A stretch of DNA of 64,000 bases from positions 3,794-67,793 of the forward strand of contig DNFT01000097.1 of assembly GCA_003486385.1 (NCBI GenBank). Reading direction: 5' to 3'. This DNA is from Eubacterium sp. Its GTDB lineage: Bacteria; Bacillota; Clostridia; Lachnospirales; Lachnospiraceae. Under the pieces are notes generated by a model that worked only from the letters and a program-made list of their open reading frames with translations, searched no databases and had not been told where the DNA came from. Position numbers and translations under genes: made by a program. This document shows, one piece after another, positions 57,901 to 64,000 of the stretch; positions within the stretch are counted from its first letter, which is position 1; every line of letters begins with the position of its first letter.

Positions 57901-58707
57901 AGCCCGTCGGATTATCTTCGTACATCGGCGCATACAGCACTGTGGGCTTGCCCTACATGCTATGGTGAATATGCAGCGCGTATCTGCGACAGGACGGTAG
58001 GGGATGATGCATGCCCGTATTGCAGACACAAGAAAGTGCTTGCTGGATTTAACGATCTCGCATCGGTATATCCGGAGCTTGCCGCCGAATGGTCAGAGAA
58101 TAACCCTGACAGCCCGTCGGATTATCTGCGGACATCGGCTCGCACGGCGCTGTGGTCTTGTCCGACGTGTCACGGTGAGTATGAGGCTAGAATCTGCGAC
58201 CGTACGGTAGATGACGATTCGTGTCCGTACTGTCGTCAGAAAAAGGTACTTGCTGGTTTTAATGACCTTGCGTCGGTAGATTCAGAGCTTGCATCTGAGT
58301 GGTCATTGGCTAACCCTGATAAACCTTCAGAATACCTTCGTACATCGCCACATAAAGCGCTGTGGGCGTGCCCTACGTGCCACGGTGAGTATGAAGCATG
58401 TGTCTGTGATCGTTTTGTAAATGACTGCATCTGTCCGTATTGCAATGAAAAGAAGGTCCTTCCTGGCTTCAACTCATTTGCTGTGAAGCACCCAGACGAA
58501 ATGGAAGAGTGGGATGAACTTGCAAACTACTTGCTCGCAGACCCGAATGAGATTTTGAGTAGTTACAACCAGAAGCTCTGGTGGAACTGCCCACAAGGGC
58601 ATAAATACGATATGTCGCCAAAACAGAAATTATACTACCGAATGAGAAAAATGCAGCCTTGCCCATACTGTAAAGGTAGAAGAAGAAAGTTGCATCATTT
58701 CTTTTAA
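54925..58707 (+). CDS. giant tandem zinc-module protein (DUF4379-like, about 17 repeats)
   Basis: 1260 aa with no catalytic domain seen. About 17 copies of a module of roughly 70 aa run end to end. Each has an acidic EW-type segment (PELAAEWSENNPDSPSDY), then W-x-C-x2-C or W-x-C-x2-GH, a basic DR/R strand and CPYC or CPxC. Examples are WACPTCHGEYEA, FKCKNGH, WVCSDCGFSW and CPYCRQKK. This is the probable zinc-ribbon/treble-clef repeat family DUF4379, of unknown function and often thought to bind nucleic acid. The TTG start is supported by GGGAGG nine bases upstream. A terminator follows. It belongs to the recombinase operon. Confidence 0.85.
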   Translation: MGINLKGKLFKDVYPEGAAMLNPVLNPDVDIDTLSAGSVKECVFQCLSNPKHIFKKKVCKMVSYRDGRGVGCKFCGPNRSEAFPGETDFFTVVPEAREMWDSDAEENKKLDPSKLFPTSNKYAIFKCKNGHRERRKISDFTKAPCCQSCKNYYVNQDPMLRTFWDEERNRRDGIDLETLIIRHRDIIHLSCPNCDYKWAWQSENWKERHCCPHCGYDGTEGSCNRNRALTEELYHITTISDCNSLATSTWNYEMNNGVIPQEVSAKSSKSYYFNCSSNGHLYQEHIYKMYDANGEPAEKCPICREEKREAVLVKMRPISVGFAKRRTVSENPDLMKFWDEKANTLDPERTSVYSNEIAVWRCKTCNYSWAQSISLRADAEKAVCPCHDLKRATSDEVFPGYFESFMDAKPEAAKYFNRELNGDITPESVSKSSGKMVWMNCAAGTHPPYQIRIIRITENAPYGCPECKKEDSLQLSLKHAVPIAEKMWAPENEIPLDDVRTHDSISKKFICTEGHRFLRTPRSFVNDQSCPICSLDSVAKHPEMMRFWSAEKNPGLDPWTISPNSKTQVTWVCSDCGFSWTTEVASRNMSHGTCPCCEERVVFHPGYNDLLTVVPDAALDIRAEDNPEIDIHAIPLYGQYGINWHCHVCGFSWSTINAVARLNINDDGTYGLRSCPVCAGIRRTIKFYIDTYPEIFEDYNKELNGKDYTDISDGEIRDEFWWNCTNEDCRATYKVTIQRRIASRDAFTKGCPYCAGKKVFREKSFGALHEDLLDEYGAENELDPYEVTEHSSKPVIWHCRNNPEHKWTATFHERACGFKSCRICYPYAKYDVMLCDVHPEFGRYYSDSNKRDFNTYSLYSNEIAEWKCDMGHTFSREVYKVGAYDDTFRCPVCDGTIVLSEVNSVSTMRPELIALWSAENEMSPDETFYNKQSPVLWDCQKCHGMYPMKISDKKPDNTDCPYCNNEKLLPAFNDLRTAYLELAAEWSENNPDSPSDYLRTSAHTALWACPTCYGEYAARICDRTVGDDACPYCRHKKVLAGFNDLASVYPELAAEWSENNPDSPSDYLRTSARTALWSCPTCHGEYEARICDRTVDDDSCPYCRQKKVLAGFNDLASVDSELASEWSLANPDKPSEYLRTSPHKALWACPTCHGEYEACVCDRFVNDCICPYCNEKKVLPGFNSFAVKHPDEMEEWDELANYLLADPNEILSSYNQKLWWNCPQGHKYDMSPKQKLYYRMRKMQPCPYCKGRRRKLHHFF
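57868..58337 (+). repeat. three 210-bp tandem units inside the zinc-module gene
   Basis: A 50-nt stretch starting at 57868 is repeated exactly at 58078 and in diverged form at 58288 (period 210 bp, 70 codons). It shows recent duplication of one module at the C-terminal end. Confidence 0.85.
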
Positions 58708-58714
58708 TTATGAA

Positions 58715-58747
58715 AAGCCGACTGGACTCCCAGTCGGCTTATTTTTG
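58715..58747 (+). terminator. strong terminator of the recombinase/zinc-module operon
   Basis: AAGCCGACTGG (58715-58725) and CCAGTCGGCTT (58730-58740) are perfect 11-bp arms around ACTC, followed by ATTTTTG. Confidence 0.92.
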
Positions 58748-58930
58748 CCATAAAGTGCAATTTATGAAATTTTGTCTGGTTCTTCGACTTTTACTTTAAA
58801 CATAAATAAAGTGCAAATTTTATATTTCTCTATAAAAAACAGACTTTTACTTTACACTTTATTGTTCTGAACGGCTCTTAAAAAATAAAGTGCAATTTTT
58901 GAAAAAATCCTCAAAAAATTTTTTTTACTT
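58748..58930. repeat. right-end array of AATAAAGTGCAA and ACTTTTACTTTA motifs
   Basis: ATAAAGTGCAA occurs near 58751, 58806 and 58885; ACTTTTACTTTA occurs near 58787 and 58844; and ACACTTTATT, nearly the inverse of the first motif, near 58854. The region is otherwise AT-rich and non-coding. It mirrors the ACTTTA-based array at the left end and is the likely right terminus of the element. Confidence 0.6.
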
Positions 58931-59989
58931 TTAAAATTGGTTATCTTTATGCCGCAAGGTGACGGCATCCTTGAACTTCTTTTTTCTGTCCTCCTCAAGT
59001 TCAGCGTAGTGCTTACGTGTTGTATTTACATCGCTGTGTCCAAGAACATCGGCTACTAAATAGATGTCTCCGGTTTCCTTATAGAGATTGGTTCCGTATG
59101 TGCTTCTGAGCTTATGCGGTGTAATGTGCTTTCCGGTGACAGTGGAGGCATACTTTTTTACAAGAAGCTCAATGCTGCGGACTGTTATGCGGCGCCGCTG
59201 TGAGGAGAGGAAAAGGGCGTTTTCATGTCCTTTCATAGGTTCAATTTCATCACGTTCCTCCATATAGTCAAGAAGCGCCTGCCTGACCTCCTCACCGTAG
59301 TATACGAAGGATTCATAACCGCCTTTTCTGACAATCTTTATTCTGTCGTTGATATAATCAACATCATCAAGATTTATTCCGACGCACTCAGATACACGGA
59401 TTCCTGTTCCGAGAAGCAGGGTTAATATAGCCGTATCGCGCACCTTAAGCTTATCGTGACATTCAGACTGCTTTTTGGTAAGATGTTCACCTGATTCGAC
59501 AACATTGAGTAATTCACCGACTTCTTCATCATCAAGACGTATAATTTGTTTTTTATGTATTTTTGGAAGGTCAACCTGTGTGACAGGGTTTTCCTTAATA
59601 ATACGGTTCTTATGATAATAATGATACATTGAGCGAAGTGCTGACAGCTTACGCTTGATGGCACGTTCGTCATTTGCGAGCTCATGTCCGTTTTTTGTGT
59701 ACAGCTTCAGATAATCCAGATATTCTTCAATATCCTGTGCATTGAGCCTGCTTAAGATACCAAGGTCTATATCGTGGATATCTGTGTTTTTGTACATGGA
59801 GTTAGTATCCTTAATATACTCAAAGAATGTCTTCAAGTCGGTTGCATAAGCAATCTGTGTCCGCGGGGCTGTTGAATATTCTATGCCGCGAAAGTAATCC
59901 TTTAGAAACTTTGGCAGTTCACTCTGTAATATTCTAAGCTCTAAAATACATTTGTTGCGTTCCTGTTCATGATATGTCTTTTCTGCCAT
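58931..59989 (-). CDS. XerC-like tyrosine recombinase
   Basis: 352 aa. Complete catalytic set: GTGIRVSECVG (Arg), KIVRKGG (Lys), HKLRSTYGT (His, Arg), LGHSDVNTTRKHY (His, Tyr). The YSTAPRTQIAYATDLKTFF N-terminal pattern is typical of a Xer-like integrase common in Lachnospiraceae chromosomes, so it is probably a resident gene rather than part of either mobile unit (inference). AGGTAAAA precedes the start at 59989. The palindrome at 60036 lies just upstream. Confidence 0.9.
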   Translation of the reverse strand: MAEKTYHEQERNKCILELRILQSELPKFLKDYFRGIEYSTAPRTQIAYATDLKTFFEYIKDTNSMYKNTDIHDIDLGILSRLNAQDIEEYLDYLKLYTKNGHELANDERAIKRKLSALRSMYHYYHKNRIIKENPVTQVDLPKIHKKQIIRLDDEEVGELLNVVESGEHLTKKQSECHDKLKVRDTAILTLLLGTGIRVSECVGINLDDVDYINDRIKIVRKGGYESFVYYGEEVRQALLDYMEERDEIEPMKGHENALFLSSQRRRITVRSIELLVKKYASTVTGKHITPHKLRSTYGTNLYKETGDIYLVADVLGHSDVNTTRKHYAELEEDRKKKFKDAVTLRHKDNQF

Positions 59990-60035
59990 ATTTTTACCTG
60001 ATTTCTGTGTATTTTATTGTCGGTGGAGTGCTGTA

Positions 60036-60071
60036 CAACTATTCGCTAAACTCAGGTTTAACGAATAGTTG
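60036..60071. repeat. palindrome H1 at the left edge of the rep-mob module
   Basis: CAACTATTCGCTAAAC (60036-60051) and GTTTAACGAATAGTTG (60056-60071) form 16-bp arms with one mismatch around TCAG. The 17 bases 60055-60071 recur exactly at 62418-62434. It abuts the stop codon of the rep gene. Confidence 0.8.
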
Positions 60072-60632
60072 CTACTGTATTGATAAATCCTGCACTGTAC
60101 CATCGTCCTCAACTGTAATGCTTGTCTGTAGCGTCATTTTACGTGCATTAAAATGTATTTGAAAGTCCTTAATGCTATAGCCGTTTTTTGCTGCCCATGC
60201 GCCGCGTGCGGCATAACTAGGATTGACCTGATACCAGTCTTTGCCAAAATCTACACGTTTCACAATGGCATTACAATCACATAAAGCCTTTAATCCCTTA
60301 CGCAAAGCCTGTTCCTTCCAGTTCAATGCTTCTAGAATATCAAGCTTGTGAGGACCAGAAATATTAACAAGCTGGCTTCTGTCAATATCAGTATTATTTA
60401 TATAGTCCATGTGGCTTGCAAGCTGTAAGAACAATTCTCTGTAACGATGTGGTATATCATTACATTCACACCACATCCTAGTGTACAGAATGATAAAATC
60501 AGGCTGATTTTCATGTTTTATTGCCTTTGTGTTTGTTACTATATCTTCTGTTGTAGTACCATCTGGATTACGTGTTATTACTTTTTCTGTTGACTCAAAG
60601 TATTTCCTAGAATAATCAGATATGTTGTTCAT
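60072..60632 (-). CDS. RepL-like plasmid replication protein
   Basis: 186 aa. The layout (N-terminal linker, FIILYTRMW helix, winged-helix-like LDILEALNWKEQALRKGL ... CNAIVKRV, then the motif YQVNPSYAARGAW) resembles Firmicutes RepL initiators. Iteron-like repeats lie just upstream, on the 5' side of the gene. AAAGGAG precedes the ATG at 60632. Another kind of winged-helix replication protein is possible. Confidence 0.6.
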   Translation of the reverse strand: MNNISDYSRKYFESTEKVITRNPDGTTTEDIVTNTKAIKHENQPDFIILYTRMWCECNDIPHRYRELFLQLASHMDYINNTDIDRSQLVNISGPHKLDILEALNWKEQALRKGLKALCDCNAIVKRVDFGKDWYQVNPSYAARGAWAAKNGYSIKDFQIHFNARKMTLQTSITVEDDGTVQDLSIQ

Positions 60633-60766
60633 TCATTTTTTACTCCTTTCATAAATAAATAATAGTTTATAATAATAATCATCTCCATATATATATAAAA
60701 GAAATAGATAAAGATATGGAGATTGTCGCGGAAGCCTGATAAATCAAGCTTTTTTGAAGTCTGTTT

Positions 60767-60867
60767 GGTACAGCCTGTATATAATTGTGGTACAGTCTGT
60801 ACCAAATATGTATACAGATTATACCAAAACCGTCTGCATGTCAATACTTTTGGTACAGATTTATACC
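60767..60867. repeat. 21-bp-spaced palindromic iterons upstream of rep
   Basis: GGTACAGCCTGTATAT (60767), GGTACAGTCTGTACC (60789), GTATACAGATTATACC (60810) and GGTACAGATTTATACC (60852) share GGTACAG...TACC. Spacings are 22, 21 and 42 bp, that is, two helical turns. They are probable Rep-binding sites, either a replication origin or an autoregulatory operator. An open frame running antisense across them is not considered a gene. Confidence 0.7.
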
Positions 60868-60901
60868 GTTTTTTAATACATTTTGTATCACAGACTGGCG
60901 G

Positions 60902-60963
60902 CTTCGGGCTTCGCCCTCAGACGCAGATTAAAGTGTGCCTTCGGGCTTCGCCCTACGGCACAC
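60902..60963. repeat. duplicated GC-rich hairpin, CTTCGGGCTTCGCCCT
   Basis: The 16-mer at 60902-60917 is repeated at 60939-60954. The second copy is enclosed in GTGTGCC (60933-60939) / GGCACAC (60957-60963). It could be a single-strand origin or a terminator of the plasmid-like module. Confidence 0.6.
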
Positions 60964-61011
60964 CACAAAGCACAGGGTAAAGAACTATGCCTTTTGTCTG
61001 TGTATTTTAAA

Positions 61012-61035
61012 TGTGGACGGCGTTAGCCGTCCACA
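61012..61035. terminator. perfect hairpin downstream of mob
   Basis: TGTGGACGGC (61012-61021) and GCCGTCCACA (61026-61035) are perfect 10-bp arms around GTTA, about 30 bp past the mob stop on the minus strand. There is no T-run. Confidence 0.55.
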
Positions 61036-61064
61036 AATAAGGGTATCTTTATATAAATCTGATG

Positions 61065-62105
61065 TTAATATATGCCAAAATCAATATCTTCTCCTCTATG
61101 CCGCTGTGGAGCCGTAACAGCTGTTAAAGCCTGTTCCCTGCGTGCTTCCCTTTTCTTTAATTCCTGTTTAACCTTAGCATCAACTAAGCTGTTAATGTTC
61201 TGTTCCTTAGCATCAAGCATTGTAGCCCTTGTATTGAGACTTTGTTCCTTAGTGTCCAATTCCGCTTTACGATTATCTAAACTCTTCGTTTTAAGCCTCA
61301 CACGTGCTTCTGCTTGCTCTAAATCCTTAGAACGCTTGTCAAGTGCCTGTTCCTTAGCATCAAGCTCATCATAGCGTTCAATCAAGTAACCCGCATCATT
61401 ATACATTTTTTCAATCATCTTAGAATGCTTAAAGTCACTTACAGATAAATGCTTGTCTGTATCGTTCATATATTCACGTTCTAAGCCCCTTTGTAGCATT
61501 TCGTGCTCTATTAAGTCCTTTACATCGTTCTGCCACTGTGTAATAGCGTAGCCATCGTCTTCTGAACTTTTAAAGCCCATGCTGTTAAGCGCCTTTGTTA
61601 AGCTACATCTTTTTTGCAATCCATTCTTATAGCCTGTCCCAACAGGAGTAAATGCTACATGATAATGATAAGTGCCTTTAGGTTCGTCTCCATGCGCACC
61701 TATAAACATGAAGTGAAAAGCTGTATATCGTTCTTGAAGCTTGTCCATAGCACTGTCTAACGCTTCTCTACACAACATGTTCTCTTCATCATACGACATT
61801 ACAGAATTTGTTTCGTGATTGCCAATCTGAAACACATATTCGTAGATAGGCTTCTCTTTACGTTTACTGTCTTGCAGACTATCGTAATAATCATTTATCT
61901 TTCTGTCGTTACGTTTCTGTGTAGCGTTATATGCTTCCACATCATCTTTAAACAGCTCATTAAACGCATCGTGATAACTACAATCTTGTTTTACGATTGT
62001 CCTGTTGAACTGTTTCAAATCTTCTCTTGCGTTATCAGGAGTATATAAGCGTTCATCGTGATACTGTGCTATATCCCCTTGAGTTGCACTTATTGAGTAT
62101 CCCAT
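61065..62105 (-). CDS. MobV/Pre family relaxase (plasmid mobilisation protein)
   Basis: 346 aa. It would nick oriT and pilot DNA for mobilisation by a helper conjugation system. The relaxase histidine motif HGDEPKGTYHYHVAFTPV fits the MobV HxDE...HxH pattern; a long coiled coil follows (about 220-310, with DAKEQALDKRSKDLEQAEAR). Length is typical of small MobV proteins. GAGAGG precedes the start at 62105. A hairpin oriT candidate lies immediately upstream. Confidence 0.85.
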   Translation of the reverse strand: MGYSISATQGDIAQYHDERLYTPDNAREDLKQFNRTIVKQDCSYHDAFNELFKDDVEAYNATQKRNDRKINDYYDSLQDSKRKEKPIYEYVFQIGNHETNSVMSYDEENMLCREALDSAMDKLQERYTAFHFMFIGAHGDEPKGTYHYHVAFTPVGTGYKNGLQKRCSLTKALNSMGFKSSEDDGYAITQWQNDVKDLIEHEMLQRGLEREYMNDTDKHLSVSDFKHSKMIEKMYNDAGYLIERYDELDAKEQALDKRSKDLEQAEARVRLKTKSLDNRKAELDTKEQSLNTRATMLDAKEQNINSLVDAKVKQELKKREARREQALTAVTAPQRHRGEDIDFGIY

Positions 62106-62124
62106 CCTAACACCTCTCTTTCTC

Positions 62125-62184
62125 TACCCTGTCAAGGGTAGCACAATACTAACTTTGACACTGCGTATCAAAGTGTATTGTGCT
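62125..62184. other. candidate oriT for the MobV relaxase
   Basis: Two nested elements. TACCCT/AGGGTA forms a small hairpin at 62125-62140. AGCACAATAC + ACTTTGA (62140-62158) pairs with TCAAAGT + GTATTGTGCT (62168-62184), giving 17 paired bases with a 2-nt bulge. The ACTTTGA...TCAAAGTGTATTGTG layout recalls the oriT of pMV158-type MobV plasmids (ACTTTAT...ATAAAGT followed by a GTGTG nick region). The position upstream of mob supports this. Confidence 0.6.
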
Positions 62185-62285
62185 CTGCGAGGCTGGAATG
62201 AATTAGTATGCTAACATTTTTTAGCATCATAACGAAAACCAAAGCTTGCTTGAGACTTCACGACCGTCCGCAACTACCGCTCCGC

Positions 62286-62315
62286 TTTCGTTAAACCTCC
62301 GTTTAGCAAATAGTT
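62286..62315. repeat. palindrome H2, related to H1
   Basis: TTTCGTTAAAC (62286-62296), CTCC, GTTTAGCAAAT (62301-62311), then AGTT. It is a diverged relative of H1 and H3 inside the right end of the rep-mob module. Confidence 0.6.
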
Positions 62316-62400
62316 TTTTAGAAAAGAAGTATGCGCAACTGATTTGGTGTAACGAAGTGTTGCGCCAGCAAAAAACTACCATTCCAGCTACGCTTCCATT

Positions 62401-62434
62401 TTCGCTAAACTACGACCGGTTTAACGAATAGTTG
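62401..62434. repeat. palindrome H3 at the right edge of the rep-mob module
   Basis: TTCGCTAAACT (62401-62411) and GGTTTAACGAATAGTTG (62418-62434) match H1 exactly in both arms, in the same orientation, with a longer centre (ACGACC). It bounds a segment of about 2.36 kb with rep and mob. Confidence 0.75.
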
Positions 62435-62452
62435 GATGCGAAAAAGAAACAT

Positions 62453-62512
62453 AGTGCCATATTATGGATTTTAGAGCTATAATCAGCTATGTTCCTATAT
62501 ACGGCACTTTTT
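62453..62512. terminator. possible long-loop terminator between mobile module and helicase gene
   Basis: AGTGCC (62453-62458) and GGCACT (62503-62508) followed by TTTTATT; an alternative inner pairing AACATAG/CTATGTT (62448, 62487) competes with it. Apart from H2 and H3, the rest of 62185-62573 shows no gene. Confidence 0.35.
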
Positions 62513-62573
62513 ATTCTTTATTATATATTGGTGCCTTGTGTTTGGTACTGCTTTGTATAACCTTGACAGCTTT

Positions 62574-63728
62574 TTATTTTTTTGCAACCAGCTTGCCCTG
62601 ATACAGGCTTCTTTCAACCATATTGATTGCAAGATCCTTTTGGAATTTTTTGATCTTGTTGGTTTCGCCATCTGTTATGATTGATATGCACATGCCGTTT
62701 TTTCCGTTACGTCCACAGCGACCGGCGCGGTGAACGTATTCGGTGGACTCCTCAGGAAGGCTTATGTTGATTATGACATCCACATCATCAAAATGCATTC
62801 CGCGAGCCGCATAATCTGATGCGACTACATATTGCAGCTTCCCATCCATGAAATCTTTAACAATGTTTTTATTGCGGAACTTGTTGCCCTCAGCATGTAA
62901 GGCTTCGACTTTATAATTATGATACTTTAGCTTCTGTGTTATCTCATCAATATCGTAGCGCTTATTGGCAAAAATAATTGCCTTAGCTGCATTAGATGCC
63001 TTTAGAACCTTGCGGACAGTCTCGTTCTTATCTCTGTGCATGCATACAACATAATAATGCTTGATTGTGTCTGGTGTTGATACAATACGGCTGGTAGATA
63101 TTTTAACAATATGAAGTCCCGTCTTATCAAGGTTATTCTGATACTTCTCACCAAATGTGGCTGTAAAAAATAAAGTCTGTACATCCCTGTAAAAGCATTT
63201 CTTTAAATCAATGCTAAGCTGGATATTATCCTTATCTATAAGCTTGTCTGCTTCGTCGAATATAAGATATTTACACTTATGTGCAGGTAGTTTCTTTAAG
63301 GAGATAAGCTCCTTGAGTCTGGCAGGTGTTCCTATTACGAATGTTGGCTTGGTTTTTAGTGATTCTGCCATACGCTGCATGTTAAAATTACCTACCGCTA
63401 CCACTGCCTTGGCGTTAAAACTAAGATTCTTTGAAAGTAATTCAATCTGTCTGGATATTTGGAATGCAAGTTCCTTGGCAGGAACGGCTATAACACATGC
63501 AAAATCATGAGTCTCTTCCGGAGACAGCTTCAACAAATATTCATATACAGGTATAAGATACGCAAGTGTCTTGCCGGTACCGGTCTTTGCACCACCTGAT
63601 ACATTATGCCCTTCTATTATTTGTGGAATACAGAGACTCTGTATTTCTGTAAGCTCTGTTATTTTTTGTTCGTTTAATGCTTTTCGCAATTTAAAGTTAA
63701 GCTGTTGTATTGTAAAGTTTTCGCTCAT
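62574..63728 (-). CDS. DEAD-box RNA helicase
   Basis: 384 aa. Q-motif region then Walker A AKTGTGKT, motif Ib TPARLKE, motif II FDEADKL, motif III FTATFGE, and the C-terminal motif VI YVHRAGRCGRNGKNG. It is a compact two-RecA-domain helicase without a long C-terminal extension, acting on structured RNA. AAGAAAGG lies ten bases before the start at 63728. It is probably backbone and marks the right boundary of the mobile region. Confidence 0.93.
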   Translation of the reverse strand: MSENFTIQQLNFKLRKALNEQKITELTEIQSLCIPQIIEGHNVSGGAKTGTGKTLAYLIPVYEYLLKLSPEETHDFACVIAVPAKELAFQISRQIELLSKNLSFNAKAVVAVGNFNMQRMAESLKTKPTFVIGTPARLKELISLKKLPAHKCKYLIFDEADKLIDKDNIQLSIDLKKCFYRDVQTLFFTATFGEKYQNNLDKTGLHIVKISTSRIVSTPDTIKHYYVVCMHRDKNETVRKVLKASNAAKAIIFANKRYDIDEITQKLKYHNYKVEALHAEGNKFRNKNIVKDFMDGKLQYVVASDYAARGMHFDDVDVIINISLPEESTEYVHRAGRCGRNGKNGMCISIITDGETNKIKKFQKDLAINMVERSLYQGKLVAKK

Positions 63729-63874
63729 TATGGTAATGCCTTTCTTTTTATTTTCATCAATGCAGGTGATTTTTGACTTGCTTTAATTGGGGCGCTGTAA
63801 TGTCGGTTCACAAGAACCTGTAATATCTGAACACATAAATTCATTATATTATGAACTTCGTTTATAATTGATAT

Positions 63875-63897
63875 TTGACATTTATCAATTATGTCAA
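63875..63897. promoter_or_regulatory. inverted repeat upstream of the helicase gene
   Basis: TTGACAT (63875-63881) and ATGTCAA (63891-63897) are perfect arms around 9 nt. Each arm also reads as a -35-like TTGACA, one per strand, so it may be a divergent promoter or an operator. Confidence 0.45.
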
Positions 63898-63941
63898 CTT
63901 GTTAACGCTCTGGTATTCATTATACCATAAATATGGCAGGC

Positions 63942-63970
63942 TTGACTATAAAAAAAATAAAGGATATAAT
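63942..63970 (+). promoter_or_regulatory. strong sigma-A promoter pointing out of the window
   Basis: TTGACT (63942-63947), 17-bp spacer, TATAAT (63965-63970). It should drive a gene to the right of base 64000. Confidence 0.75.
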
Positions 63971-64000
63971 CTGAAAGACTTTATTGGTTTCAGAAAAATA

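Noticed and set aside
58931..59989. XerC-like gene as the integrase of the rep-mob module
   Set aside because: It lies outside the palindrome-bounded segment and resembles a resident Lachnospiraceae recombinase; it may act on the module but is not clearly part of it.
60629..60844. 71-codon minus-strand frame ending at the rep start (ATGA overlap)
   Set aside because: It translates the iterons and AT-rich leader; low-complexity Tyr/Ile run, no start signal.
60036..62434. Palindromes H1-H3 as integron attC or dif sites
   Set aside because: Arms resemble such sites loosely, but the centres are 4, 4 and 8 nt and vary, unlike the fixed 6-8 bp of dif; left as unspecified recombination or hairpin repeats.

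Overview
This window looks like a Lachnospiraceae (Clostridia) chromosome. The evidence is gene content and order: the sporulation pair yqfC-yqfD before phoH-ybeY, a single run from mreBCD through PBP2, minCDE and rodA, then sepF-ylmH, with strong GGAGG-type ribosome sites throughout. The family assignment is inference; no 16S gene is present. About 48 kb of mostly ordinary backbone is followed by about 14 kb of mobile DNA and a final backbone gene.

Backbone, 1-48.4 kb. The 3' part of alaS and the rpsU transcript lead into yqfC-yqfD-phoH-ybeY-cdd, then a BofC-like gene coupled to a BaiN/HI0933-type flavoprotein. From 7.8 to 12.3 kb lies a decaying accessory patch: an AlbA/ATPase regulator split in two, a GHKL histidine kinase without its N-terminus joined head to head to a phage-tail/contractile-injection baseplate fragment, an unknown gene, and five degenerate 33-bp repeats. 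Metabolic and information genes follow (COG2509 flavoprotein, dCMP deaminase, 5-FTHF cyclo-ligase, proA, miaB, mutS, mutL, miaA). A 29-bp-arm perfect palindrome separates miaA from a YnbB-type PLP enzyme. Then comes a cell-shape and division block: radC, mreB, mreC, mreD, mrdA, minC, minD, minE, rodA, an MgsA-like gene with altered catalytic residues, a DacA-type carboxypeptidase, an adaptor-like membrane protein, yggS, sepF, ylmH, aroB, lspA and an rluD-type synthase. cstA with an unknown partner gene, a cytidylate-kinase-like gene and an unknown surface protein close the backbone.

Mobile region, 48.4-62.5 kb. The first unit (about 48.5-58.9 kb) is a Tn554-like cassette. Three different tyrosine recombinases overlap by ATGA junctions (425, 616 and 562 aa), followed by a 248-aa coiled-coil protein overlapping the third, and then a 1260-aa protein made entirely of about 17 tandem zinc-binding modules of about 70 aa. 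Repeat arrays built on an ACTTTA core lie outside the genes at both ends. This is the best candidate for an undescribed system: a three-recombinase element carrying a giant modular zinc-repeat protein as cargo or as a targeting factor. The second unit (about 60.04-62.43 kb) is a compact plasmid-like module with a RepL-like protein, 21-bp iterons, a MobV relaxase and a hairpin oriT candidate. It is flanked by related palindromes carrying an identical 17-bp sequence, and it sits beside a Xer-type recombinase gene that is probably chromosomal. A DEAD-box helicase gene and a strong outward promoter end the window.

No tRNA, rRNA or CRISPR array was recognised.
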